This document shows positions 34,340-42,570 of a stretch of DNA of 64,000 nt, one piece after another (position 1 is the first letter of the stretch; each line of letters opens with the position of its first letter). Both the position numbers and the translations under genes were made by a program. The DNA comes from Actinomycetota bacterium (lineage in GTDB: Bacteria > Actinomycetota > Acidimicrobiia > IMCC26256 > PALSA-610): the NCBI GenBank assembly GCA_003134555.1, contig PLBO01000100.1:20908-84907 (forward strand). The letters are read 5' to 3'. Under the pieces are notes generated by a model. It saw nothing but the letters and a program-made list of their open reading frames with translations. It made no database searches and was not told the DNA's origin.

Positions 34340-35595
34340 CCACGGAGCTCGACGATCTCTCGCGCGCGCAGCTCGCGGTGCTCGGTCGCGAGTGGCTGTT
34401 GCACGGACACCTGCAGGATCGCGTCGGTATGCCGCTCGTGCACACGGGCCGAACGCGCGAGGAGATGCAGCAGATCGCGATCGAGGAGTGGATGGCCGCG
34501 AGCCCGGTCTACTCGCGGCGCACGCAACGGGCACTCCGCTTCGGAAACGGCGACGTACCCACGATCCTGAAGAACATTCAGCTCGACATCGGAGCACCGC
34601 ACCACTTCATGGACTTTCGCTGCCGGGTCGACGACGCCGATCACGGTGAGTTCTGGCTCGCGCACTGCGGCGCGCTGCTCGACGTCGAACCCATGGGCGA
34701 GGACTACGTGCACGGGATGTGCCACGCGATCGAGGACCCGACCTTCGACGCGACGGCCGTCGCCACGAACGCGCGTGCGCAGGTGCGACCCCTGCACCGG
34801 CCGCCACGCATTCCCGCGGGCCGGGAGCCTCACTGTCACTGGACGGTCACGATCGATCCCGACAACCCTGCGGTCGAAGCCCATCCGTATCTCGCTGTTG
34901 TCGAGCGATCGAAGATCGCGACCGTGCCGATCGCGGAGCCGGCGAGCAGCGCCGAGGCGGGCGGCTGGGACGACTACTCGGGCGACTTCGACCCCGACTT
35001 CGAGCTCGAGGATCTCTCGCACCGTGCGCTCGTGATCGCGTTGCAGGAGATCGCGGTTCAGAGCCATCTGCTGCTGCGTGCGTTCGCGGTCGCGGTGTCG
35101 GAGCGCTACGGCGAGGAGACCACGCTCGCATTGCTGCCGCAGATCTTCACCGGGCTCGCGGGCATGACTGCGCAGCGTTTGGTGCCGGTGCTCGAGATCG
35201 ACAGGCCCGACGGCGCCGCCATCGCACGCCTGCTCCGGCTGCACCCGATGTTCTGGCCGCGCACCTACGTGGATCTGCGCGTCGAGGTCGTCGACGACAT
35301 GCGGGTTCGATTCGCGCTCGGGCCGTGCCCCGTGCTCGAGGAAGCCGACGGTTTCACCTGGTTCTCCCAGTTGGGCGGCGCGGGTGATCGGGCCCTCGAC
35401 GCGATCGTCCAGGCGGTCGATCGTCGAGCCGCGTGTCGTCCCGTCGCGACGAACGGCGACGAACGGTTCGCATACGAGGCCGTGATCGATCCCGCCGCCA
35501 CCCCGGCGACGGAAGCGCCGGAGATCGCGCTGGCCAAGATCAGCGGCGGTGCCACCTTCGTCTTCACCCCTCGTCGTCCGGTGCGCGTGGGTTGA
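34336..35595 (+). CDS. Conserved hypothetical protein coupled to the aldo/keto reductase
   Basis: A 419-residue soluble protein with no family I recognise. Landmarks: MPLVHTGRTREEMQQIAIEEWMA near the N-terminus, HHFMDFRCRVDDADHGEFWLAHCGALLDVEPMG in the middle (His/Cys/Asp-rich, possibly a metal site) and a helical LSHRALVIALQEIAVQSHLLLRAFAVAV second half. The charged His/Asp cluster suggests an enzyme, but nothing decides which. It overlaps the reductase stop by 4 bases and the antiporter 3' end by 32 bases. Confidence 0.55.
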   Translation: MTTELDDLSRAQLAVLGREWLLHGHLQDRVGMPLVHTGRTREEMQQIAIEEWMAASPVYSRRTQRALRFGNGDVPTILKNIQLDIGAPHHFMDFRCRVDDADHGEFWLAHCGALLDVEPMGEDYVHGMCHAIEDPTFDATAVATNARAQVRPLHRPPRIPAGREPHCHWTVTIDPDNPAVEAHPYLAVVERSKIATVPIAEPASSAEAGGWDDYSGDFDPDFELEDLSHRALVIALQEIAVQSHLLLRAFAVAVSERYGEETTLALLPQIFTGLAGMTAQRLVPVLEIDRPDGAAIARLLRLHPMFWPRTYVDLRVEVVDDMRVRFALGPCPVLEEADGFTWFSQLGGAGDRALDAIVQAVDRRAACRPVATNGDERFAYEAVIDPAATPATEAPEIALAKISGGATFVFTPRRPVRVG

Positions 35596-36724
35596 CCGAC
35601 CGGTGCACGCCGAGGCGAGCCGCGCCAACGGCGGCGGCTCCCAGCGACAGCGCCGCGGCGCCCATGATGGCGGCGGCCTGGCCCGGTTGGAGCGCACCGG
35701 TCGCGAGCCCGAGCGACGCGACGGCCGACGGTACGCCCATCTCGGCGGCCGCGAGTAGCCCGCTGGCCGTCGGCAGGCGAACGATCGCGGCGGCCGTCAT
35801 CGGCACGACGGTGGCTGCAATCGTGAGGAGCGCGAGCAACAACAGATCGTCTCGCGAGTCGACCAAGGCGCGCAGGTCGAGGCGCGCGCCCAGCACGACG
35901 AAGAACAGGGGCACGAAGAAGCCTTCTCCCAGCCCGATGAGCTGATCGGCGACGCGCCTCGGCTCACCGAGCAGCGACACCATCACTCCGGCGGCGAATC
36001 CGGCGAGGAGCGCGCTCGTGTCGAACCGCTCGGCGATCCACGCGAGGGTGAAGAGCACGAGGAGCGAGAACCGGAGGTCGACGGCCCAGCCCAGGCGATG
36101 TGACGCGTCGCGTAGAGCTTCGACTCGTTCGAGCCCGATCATGCGCCGGAGCAACAGGCCGATCGCGATCGCGCTCGCGACCACCAACAACGCCCCGGAG
36201 AGCGCGCGACCGAAACCGCCGGTCGAAAGGACGAACGGAACCGCCAGGACGGTCACTACGTCGGCGAGCGATACCCACACGATCGTCACGAGCATTGCTT
36301 CGTCGTGCGCCCCTGTTCCGATCGTCGGTAACACGATCGCGCACGAGCTGGACGCAATGAGCACCGCGAGCATGGAGGGGCGGTGCAGCCCGGTGACGGC
36401 GGCCACCGCGGGAGCAGCCGCGATCGCGAGCCCCACGGTAACGGCCGTCGCCCACAAGCCCCGGCGAACGGCGCCCCGGAGTCGCGCGTCGCGCAGCGGC
36501 AGCTTCGTCGCGACGATGAACATCAACAACGCGAAGCCGATGTCGGCGAGGAACGCGAGCGTCGGTTGGGTCGCGTCGATGGTGCGGGTGCCCGTACGTC
36601 CGATGACGATGCCCGCGGCGATCTCGACGATGACCGCGGGCGGTGCGAAGCGGGTCGGTAATCCCGCGAGGAGTGGGCCGAGCAGCCCGACCGCAACGAT
36701 CAGCGCCAATATTCCGTAGCTCAT
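35564..36724 (-). CDS. Cation:proton antiporter (CPA2-type)
   Basis: A 386-residue membrane protein with about 12 helices, typical of Na+/H+ or K+/H+ exchangers: PAVIVEIAAGIVIG, SSSCAIVLPTIGTGAHDEAM and a VWVSLADVVTVLAVP helix with the ion-binding Asp, plus LLAGFAAGVMVSLLGE and a VPLFFVVLGARLDLRAL loop. No regulatory TrkA domain. It lies 6 bases downstream of the flavodoxin-like gene, likely one operon. Confidence 0.85.
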   Translation of the reverse strand: MSYGILALIVAVGLLGPLLAGLPTRFAPPAVIVEIAAGIVIGRTGTRTIDATQPTLAFLADIGFALLMFIVATKLPLRDARLRGAVRRGLWATAVTVGLAIAAAPAVAAVTGLHRPSMLAVLIASSSCAIVLPTIGTGAHDEAMLVTIVWVSLADVVTVLAVPFVLSTGGFGRALSGALLVVASAIAIGLLLRRMIGLERVEALRDASHRLGWAVDLRFSLLVLFTLAWIAERFDTSALLAGFAAGVMVSLLGEPRRVADQLIGLGEGFFVPLFFVVLGARLDLRALVDSRDDLLLLALLTIAATVVPMTAAAIVRLPTASGLLAAAEMGVPSAVASLGLATGALQPGQAAAIMGAAALSLGAAAVGAARLGVHRSVNPRAPDDEG

Positions 36725-36730
36725 CGAGGC

Positions 36731-37207
36731 TCAGAACACTCCGGCTTCGAGGCCCGCCGCGAACGTGATGCCGAGCTCGTGGCACCGTTCGAGTGCCGCG
36801 TCGTCGAGCTCACCGACGACGAGCACGGGTGCGAGCGCCGCCTTCCAGCCCAGCCCCGTCACGATGCGTTCCACGCTGCGGACGGCACCTTCCCCGTCGT
36901 GGCCGCCCTTCACGAACAGCGCGTAGGGGAGCCCACGGGTCTCGTCGAGGAGGGCGTAGTAGATACGTTCGAAGAAGTCCTTCAACGCGCCGCTCATGTA
37001 TCCGAAGTTCTCCGGCGTGCCGAGCACGATTCCCTCGCACCAACGGACGTCGTCGATCGTCGCGTCGAAGGCCGCCCGTACCCGCACCTCGACCCCGTCG
37101 ATCTCGTCGCTCTCGGCGCCGGCGATCGCGGCGTCGGCCAGAGCCTGGGTTCCGCCCGATCGTGAGTGATACACGACGAGCAGATGACGGGCGTCGGCCG
37201 CGTTCAC
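36731..37207 (-). CDS. Flavodoxin-like NAD(P)H-dependent FMN reductase
   Basis: A 158-residue flavodoxin-fold protein. The FMN phosphate loop is VVYHSRSGGTQ at the first strand, and GTPENFGYMSGALKDFFER is the family motif near the isoalloxazine ring. It may be an electron carrier or quinone reductase. The start GTG at 37207 overlaps no other gene but lies 10 bases after the NTF2-like stop; TAGTGT (37220-37215) lies 7 bases upstream, inside the end of that gene. Confidence 0.82.
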   Translation of the reverse strand: MNAADARHLLVVYHSRSGGTQALADAAIAGAESDEIDGVEVRVRAAFDATIDDVRWCEGIVLGTPENFGYMSGALKDFFERIYYALLDETRGLPYALFVKGGHDGEGAVRSVERIVTGLGWKAALAPVLVVGELDDAALERCHELGITFAAGLEAGVF

Positions 37208-37217
37208 CGCGCGGACA

Positions 37218-37697
37218 CTACTGCCGGCGCTGCTCCTGGAACGCGGCCAGATCGAATGCGAGGTGCTCTCGGACGTCACCGACGTGATCGACCACGATGT
37301 GCCGCTGCGCGAACCGCCATCCCCGGTTGGCGCGCGCGAAACGGTCTCGGTATCGACCGGTCACGATCGGCTGCAGTGGCAGCGTGGACGTCTGCTGGAA
37401 CACGACGAACGCGGAACGCGCGGCCGCCGTTCCGGCCGCCTCCTCGACGTCGACGATGACGTTCGACGTCAGGTGACGCGTGCGCAACGTTCCGTCGTCG
37501 TGGACGCGGTTGGTGTGCAGGTAGAGCTGCTTGATCGCCTCACCGCCGACGATCTCGCCGTCGACGCCCTCGTTGGTGATCGTCGCGTCGGCGAACAGGT
37601 CGGCGATGGCTTCGAAGTCGGCGGCGTCGACGTACTCCGCGTAGCGAAACATCAGCGTGGTGATGGCGTGATGGCTTTCCCATGTGCCCGCGCCCAT
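37218..37697 (-). CDS. SnoaL/NTF2-like protein
   Basis: A 159-residue NTF2-fold protein (MFRYAEYVDAADFEAIADLFADATI, then RTRHLTSNVIVDVEE and GRYRDRFARANRGWRFAQRHIVVD), which forms a cone with an internal pocket. Members include steroid isomerases, scytalone dehydratases and small subunits of ring oxygenases, so the reaction cannot be assigned. TAGTGT lies 6 bases before the ATG. Divergent from the hotdog thioesterase. Confidence 0.85.
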   Translation of the reverse strand: MGAGTWESHHAITTLMFRYAEYVDAADFEAIADLFADATITNEGVDGEIVGGEAIKQLYLHTNRVHDDGTLRTRHLTSNVIVDVEEAAGTAAARSAFVVFQQTSTLPLQPIVTGRYRDRFARANRGWRFAQRHIVVDHVGDVREHLAFDLAAFQEQRRQ

Positions 37698-37703
37698 CGC
37701 GTC

Positions 37704-37713
37704 ACACTAGCTT
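37704..37713. promoter_or_regulatory. Overlapping divergent -10 elements
   Basis: ACACTAGCTT holds a minus-strand TAGTGT (37709-37704), 6 bases before the NTF2-like ATG, and a plus-strand TAGCTT (37708-37713), 8 bases before the thioesterase GTG. The two hexamers share the TA at 37708-37709, so one melted region could serve both directions. Confidence 0.5.
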
Positions 37714-37721
37714 CGGCTCTC

Positions 37722-38144
37722 GTGACCGACGCCGCACCGTACGAGCTCCGAGTGCCCGTAGAGAACGCGTTCGACGCGACGATCGGTTTCGTCACCGACG
37801 AGTCCGGCGAGATCGGCCGGTGCACGGGCCACCTGCCGGTTCGTCCGAGCGTGTGTCAACCGATGGGGATCGTGCACGGTGGTATCTACGCGGCGATCGC
37901 GGAGACTCTCGCGTCGATGGGCACCGCGCGCGGTGTGCGCGCCGAAGGTCGGGTCCCGCTCGGCATGTCGAACAACACGAGCTTCCTGCGGCCGGTGAGC
38001 GAAGGAACCGTGCACGGTGTCGGTGTGGCGATCCATCGCGGTCGCATGAGTTGGGTGTGGGACGTCGAGATGCGCGACGACCACGATCGTCTGTGCGCGA
38101 CGTCCCGCGTGACGATCGCAGTGCGCGACTACGGACCGAAGTGA
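37722..38144 (+). CDS. PaaI-type hotdog thioesterase
   Basis: A 140-residue hotdog-fold acyl-CoA thioesterase with the PaaI motif GIVHGGIYAAIAETLAS (catalytic His/Gly-Gly) and a LGMSNNTSFLRPVSEGTVHGVG strand set. Related enzymes hydrolyse phenylacetyl-CoA-type or 4-hydroxybenzoyl-CoA esters. Start is a GTG at 37722. Its stop is shared with the next gene's start (GTGA). The upstream frame is open but is antisense to the NTF2-like gene. Confidence 0.85.
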   Translation: MTDAAPYELRVPVENAFDATIGFVTDESGEIGRCTGHLPVRPSVCQPMGIVHGGIYAAIAETLASMGTARGVRAEGRVPLGMSNNTSFLRPVSEGTVHGVGVAIHRGRMSWVWDVEMRDDHDRLCATSRVTIAVRDYGPK

Positions 38145-38845
38145 ACAAGATCCGGCTCGGATTCTTCTCGTTCACCGAGATCACCGATCCGCGCGAGCAC
38201 CGCTCGTACAACGAATGGCACCAGCTCGACCACATGCCGGAGCAGTACCCGCTCGACGGCGTCGCGTACGGGCAACGCTGGGTGTCGACGCCCGCGTGTC
38301 GCGCGGCTCGGGCCGTGAGCGAGCCGCCGCTCGACTCGATCCACTACGTGACGCTGTACCTCATGACCGAGCCGGTCGAGCGCACCTTGCGGGAGTTCAT
38401 GCAGCTGGGCCGCGATCTGCACGCAGTCGGACGGTTCCACCTGCATCGGCGCGCGCAGCTCTCGGGTCCGTTCCCCTTGTGCGATGTGGCGGTCGCGCCG
38501 AGCGTGTTGATCTCTGCCGATGCGGTTCCGTACCGTCCGAACCTCGGTGTGTACGTCGAGGTCGACGAGCTCCCCGACGGCGATGATGCGGCCGGCGAAG
38601 CGTTCATCCGTGGAGTCCACCTCCCGGCGCTCTGCGCGCAGCCCGGTGTCGCGGGGGCGTGGTCGTTCGCCGACGAACGCCGGCGCGTGACCGTGACGTG
38701 GCTCGAGGCGCCCCCGCTCGACATGAACGACCGGCTCGCACCCATTGTCGCGAGGCGGCGCGAGAGCTCGGGGGGGCGGACGATCTTCGCCGGGCCGTTG
38801 GAGACGATCACGCCCTGGCAATGGGCGTGGTTCGACTCGGACTGA
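38141..38845 (+). CDS. EthD-like (dimeric alpha/beta-barrel) conserved protein
   Basis: A 234-residue protein with an EthD-like beginning (FFSFTEITDPREHRSYNEWHQLDHMPEQYP), where the WH...DH.PE pattern matches dimeric alpha-beta-barrel proteins linked to ether or dye degradation. A second similar half (HLPALCAQPGVAGAWSF) suggests a duplicated domain. Function uncertain. Start GTG at 38141 overlaps the thioesterase stop (GTGA). Confidence 0.6.
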   Translation: MNKIRLGFFSFTEITDPREHRSYNEWHQLDHMPEQYPLDGVAYGQRWVSTPACRAARAVSEPPLDSIHYVTLYLMTEPVERTLREFMQLGRDLHAVGRFHLHRRAQLSGPFPLCDVAVAPSVLISADAVPYRPNLGVYVEVDELPDGDDAAGEAFIRGVHLPALCAQPGVAGAWSFADERRRVTVTWLEAPPLDMNDRLAPIVARRRESSGGRTIFAGPLETITPWQWAWFDSD

Positions 38846-38877
38846 ACTTCCGAGCGGGCAACTGCGTATACCGCCGG

Positions 38878-39465
38878 ATGCGGCGCGAGATCGCGACTAC
38901 GGGCTGGGTGTGGGGCAGCGCTCTCGCGCTCGCATCGTTGTTGTTCGTGGCGTGCGGGGGTGGGTCGTCCGGAGGTCATCCCGTCGCGGCGCCGACGTCG
39001 TCCTCGCCGACCACCGTCGTCGAGGACGCCAAGCTCAGCGCCGCCGACTTCCGGAACATCAACGCGATGACGCGTGTCGCCGACCATTTCGTCGGCAACG
39101 CGCGCGGTCATCTCGCCGCCGCGTTGGCGGTCGCCCATTCGGCCAGGGGCGGCCGGTATCCCGTCGGCACGATCATCCAGCTGGTGCCGCAAGAGGCGAT
39201 GGTGAAGCGCGCGCCGGGCTTCAGTCCGACGACGAACGATTGGGAGTTCTTCTCACTCGACGTGTCGGCGCAGGGCACGCGCATCCTGAGTCGGGGTGGC
39301 GCGAAGGTCCTGAACCGTTTCGGCGGAAGTTGCGCGTCGTGCCATAGCGCCGCCGCGTCCCAGTTCGACCTCGTCTGCGGAACGAACCACGGGTGCGCGC
39401 CGCTGCCGATCGGTCCCGACGTCATCGCCGCGCTGCAGAAGAGCGACCCCCGCCCGCGGCACTGA
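38878..39465 (+). CDS. Cytochrome P460-like c-type heme lipoprotein
   Basis: A 195-residue exported lipoprotein (lipobox LFVAC at about residues 22-26, Gly/Ser linker) with one c-type heme motif, CASCH, near residue 155. The GRYPVGTIIQLVPQE and TTNDWEFFSLD stretches and the position of CxxCH near the C-terminus match the cytochrome P460 family (hydroxylamine or NO chemistry, or peroxidative functions). A CGTNHGCAPLP follows the heme, with two more cysteines. The cross-linking lysine of true P460 is not obvious. TATACC lies 5 bases upstream of the ATG. Confidence 0.7.
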   Translation: MRREIATTGWVWGSALALASLLFVACGGGSSGGHPVAAPTSSSPTTVVEDAKLSAADFRNINAMTRVADHFVGNARGHLAAALAVAHSARGGRYPVGTIIQLVPQEAMVKRAPGFSPTTNDWEFFSLDVSAQGTRILSRGGAKVLNRFGGSCASCHSAAASQFDLVCGTNHGCAPLPIGPDVIAALQKSDPRPRH

Positions 39466-39488
39466 CGCCGTCGCGTCGAAGGCGGTGG

Positions 39489-40907
39489 TCAACGGGGCTT
39501 CCAGCGCGGCGGGTCGGAACCGGCAACGACCGGGCCGTGCTCGAAGCGCGCCGGAGTCTCCGAGAGGTCGCCCGCCGGCGGCGCGTAGGTGATCGGGCCC
39601 GCCGGGCCGGCGATATTGGGCAGCCTGCGCACGATGGCCGCGTCGTCCGGAGGCGGGACCATCGAGCCACCTTCGCCCGTGCGGCCGAGCGACTCGAGCC
39701 ACTCCCGTGTCTGCGCGAGCGAGCAACGCACGTGGCGTGCCCGCCCGTCGTCGACGCGCTCCGCGAGTGCCAGCATCGCGGCAGCCGCGGCGAGATAGCC
39801 GGTGGAATAGTCGAGCACGGACGCGGGGAGGTGACGCGGTACCTCGGAACCGAACACGGCGGCCTCCGCGAGCGCGATTCCCGACGCGGTCTGCACGAGG
39901 GTGTCGTAGCCCCGGCGTCCGTGCCATGGTCCGCGGTGCGAGTACGCCGACAGGGAGACGTACACGATGCCGGGCGAGATCGTGGCCGCGGCCTCCGGCC
40001 CGAACCCCAGCGCGTCGAGCGAGCCGGGACGGTAGGACTGCACGATCACGTCGGCCTCACGGAGCAGATCGCGAAACGTTTCTGCCGCGGCCGCGTCGCG
40101 CAGGTCGAGGAATGTAGAGCGCTTCCCGATCGAGGTGTCCGGTAACAGTGCTTCGATCTCGGGGAGGTGCGGCGCCGAGACCCGGAGCACGTCGGCGCCG
40201 TGCGCGGCGAGGGTGCGGGTCGCCGTGGGTCCGGCGATCACGCGCGTCAGATCGAGCACGCGCACGCCGAAAAGTGGACGATCGCCGGCGGGAAGGTTGC
40301 GCGTGCTGCGTGCCGGCAGGTCGAGCGGCGTGATCTCGAGCAGCGGTTGGGCGCGCACCGCGGCCCCTTGGTCGTGCGCGAGCCATTCTTCCCGGGTGCG
40401 AGCAACGGTCGCGCACGCGCCGGCCGCCGCGAGCGCATCCTCGAGCTCGAACGCGCGCCGGGTATGGATCGCACGCTTCACTTCGTCGCGTGCTCCGGCG
40501 GCGCCGAGCACGTCGAGCGTTCGTCCGAGATGGTGCGGGAAGTTCGTGTGGAGCTGGATAAAGCGTTCGTCGCCGGTGCGGTAGAACCCGCTGATCGGGC
40601 TCCACACGTCGCCGGGCGCGCGGCCGTCGACCCGGAGCAGCAGGTTGGCGCGGTACGAGTCGACCGCGCGATCTACCGAGAGGCGGATCCGCTGGGTTCG
40701 GCCGCCGCGGCGTTCGTGGACGAGCGCGGCCGCTCGGGCCGTGGCGCCGGTGGCTGCAGTCGCGGCCGCGCCGATCGCGAAGCTCGACGGCAGGACCGGA
40801 TCGTGCGCGGCCTCGTCGATGTCGACCTCGGAAAGCGCTCCCACCGGCCCGCCGAGCGCCGACCACGTCTGTTCGAGCGCGATCCGAGGTTGCACTGCCG
40901 AGTTCAT
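39489..40907 (-). CDS. Family III CoA-transferase (CaiB/BaiF type)
   Basis: A 472-residue family III CoA-transferase, which moves CoA between carboxylic acids through a mixed anhydride. The catalytic aspartate is in RRGYDTLVQTASGIA; other marks are LDLTRVIAGPTATRTLAAHGADVLRV and FLDLRDAAAAETFRDLL, and there is an N-terminal extension of about 190 residues beyond the usual core. The ATG overlaps the acyl-CoA synthetase stop (ATGA), so both are co-translated. Confidence 0.88.
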   Translation of the reverse strand: MNSAVQPRIALEQTWSALGGPVGALSEVDIDEAAHDPVLPSSFAIGAAATAATGATARAAALVHERRGGRTQRIRLSVDRAVDSYRANLLLRVDGRAPGDVWSPISGFYRTGDERFIQLHTNFPHHLGRTLDVLGAAGARDEVKRAIHTRRAFELEDALAAAGACATVARTREEWLAHDQGAAVRAQPLLEITPLDLPARSTRNLPAGDRPLFGVRVLDLTRVIAGPTATRTLAAHGADVLRVSAPHLPEIEALLPDTSIGKRSTFLDLRDAAAAETFRDLLREADVIVQSYRPGSLDALGFGPEAAATISPGIVYVSLSAYSHRGPWHGRRGYDTLVQTASGIALAEAAVFGSEVPRHLPASVLDYSTGYLAAAAAMLALAERVDDGRARHVRCSLAQTREWLESLGRTGEGGSMVPPPDDAAIVRRLPNIAGPAGPITYAPPAGDLSETPARFEHGPVVAGSDPPRWKPR

Positions 40908-42532
40908 GCGGTCGCGATCGCGCGCGCCCACGCGTAATCGGCCTTGCCCGCGGCCGTGCGCATCACGGCGTCGACCACGTGCGCCGCGCGCGGCACTTTG
41001 TAGCCGGCGAGGTGCGCACGGCAGTGCTGCTGGAGCTCGGCGAGATCGGGTGCCGGCATGCCCGACACCGCGGCGACGATGGCGACGACGCGTTGCCCGA
41101 ACTGCTCGTCGGGCGCGCCGACGACGACCGCGTCGGCAATCGCCGGATGCCCCTTCAACACCGCTTCGACCTCTTCGGGGTACACCTTCTCGCCCCCGGT
41201 GTTGATGCACAGCGAACCGCGCCCGAGGAGGTGGACCGTCCCGTCGGCGTCGATGGTCGCCATGTCGCCGGGCAGCGCCCACCGTTCGCCCTCGATCTCG
41301 ACGAAGGTGCGCGCGCTGCGATCGGGGTCCTTGTAGTAGCCGAGCGGCACGCGCCCGCGGGTGGCTAGTCGTCCGACGGCACCCGATCCCCGCGGCAGGG
41401 GTCGGAGGTCGTCGTCGACGACGATGGTGTCGGCTTTTGCAGTGAAGGTGAGCGAACGGCTCGGCGCGGCGACGCCCGTTCGCGTCGTGACGGCTACGGC
41501 CTGCGCGGGCGACTCGGACGAACCGACGCCTTCGACGATGGCAAGGACTGAGGGAATGCCGGCCATCAACGCCTCCTTGGCGTCGCCGGAGAGGATGCTC
41601 CCGCCCGAACCGAGCAACCGCAGCGACGACGTGTCCCAACGCTCGCGATGCTCGGCCAGCGTCGCGAGCAGCGGGCGCGCACTCGCGTCGCCCACGAGGT
41701 TCATCGCGTTCACGCGCTCGCGTTCGACGAGATCGAGCACGTGTTCCATGTCGACGTGAAGGCGGTCGTACAGCACGACCTTGCCGCCGCCGAGCAGCGT
41801 CCCGATCGCCGACCACTGGCCGCTCGCGTGCATGAGCGGGCCGAGCGCGAGCGAGACGAACTGCGCCGGCCCAGGGTCGCCTCGGGGTAGGAACGGCCTC
41901 AGGCGTTGCGCCGGATTGCCGATCACCGACGCCGCGATGTCGTCGGGTCGTTTGATCGGCGCACCACCGGGATTCCCGCCACCCATCGCGCCGAAGAAGA
42001 TGTCCTCGTGGCGCCACAGCACGCCCTTCGGCATGCCGGTAGTGCCGCCGGTGTAGAGCACGTAGTGGTCGTCGGGGGAGCGCGGACCGAGATCGCGCGC
42101 TGCCGACGAGGATCGCAGCTCCGCGGCCAACGACGCGTCGTCGACGTCGAGCACGAAGCGAACTTCGGGGCAACGCGCGCCGACACGCAACGCGCGATCG
42201 CGCACCCCGGCGTCGTGCACGACGCCGACCGCATCGGCGTCGGCGAGGACGTACTCGAGCTCGTCGTCGACGTAGCGGTAGTTCACGTTGACCGGCACCG
42301 CGCGCAGCTTGTAGCACGAGAACATTGCCTCGAGATGCTCGATCGAGTTGCGCATGTACATCGCGACGTGCGCGCCGGGCCCGGCGCCCCGGGACGCGAG
42401 CACGTGCGCGAGTCGGGTCGATCGTTCGTCGAGCTCCGCGTATGTGCGCCGCTCGGTGCCGCAGACCGCGGCCTCGCGCTCGGGGACGGCGTCGGCCACC
42501 CGCTCGAAGAGATCCGCGAGATTGAACTGCAA
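40904..42532 (-). CDS. Acyl-CoA synthetase (AMP-binding, FadD-like)
   Basis: A 542-residue adenylate-forming enzyme activating a carboxylic acid to its CoA thioester. The P-loop-like motif is YTGGTTGMPKGV, the adenine site lies around EGVGSSESP, and the catalytic lysine is in RTAAGKADY near the C-terminus. A TTG at 42532 is preferred as start: it gives the usual LQFNLADLFERVADAVP beginning and follows GAGGGG by 6 bases. The longer GTG at 42553 lies only 17 bases from the divergent Rieske gene. Confidence 0.92.
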   Translation of the reverse strand: MQFNLADLFERVADAVPEREAAVCGTERRTYAELDERSTRLAHVLASRGAGPGAHVAMYMRNSIEHLEAMFSCYKLRAVPVNVNYRYVDDELEYVLADADAVGVVHDAGVRDRALRVGARCPEVRFVLDVDDASLAAELRSSSAARDLGPRSPDDHYVLYTGGTTGMPKGVLWRHEDIFFGAMGGGNPGGAPIKRPDDIAASVIGNPAQRLRPFLPRGDPGPAQFVSLALGPLMHASGQWSAIGTLLGGGKVVLYDRLHVDMEHVLDLVERERVNAMNLVGDASARPLLATLAEHRERWDTSSLRLLGSGGSILSGDAKEALMAGIPSVLAIVEGVGSSESPAQAVAVTTRTGVAAPSRSLTFTAKADTIVVDDDLRPLPRGSGAVGRLATRGRVPLGYYKDPDRSARTFVEIEGERWALPGDMATIDADGTVHLLGRGSLCINTGGEKVYPEEVEAVLKGHPAIADAVVVGAPDEQFGQRVVAIVAAVSGMPAPDLAELQQHCRAHLAGYKVPRAAHVVDAVMRTAAGKADYAWARAIATA

Positions 42533-42570
42533 CGCCGCCCCTCTACTCGCCACTACAGTCCGATTCTGAC

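Noticed and set aside
35564-35595. Possible frameshift or fusion between the unknown gene and the antiporter
   Set aside because: The genes converge with a 32-base overlap; both have intact ends, so this is just overlapping 3' ends.
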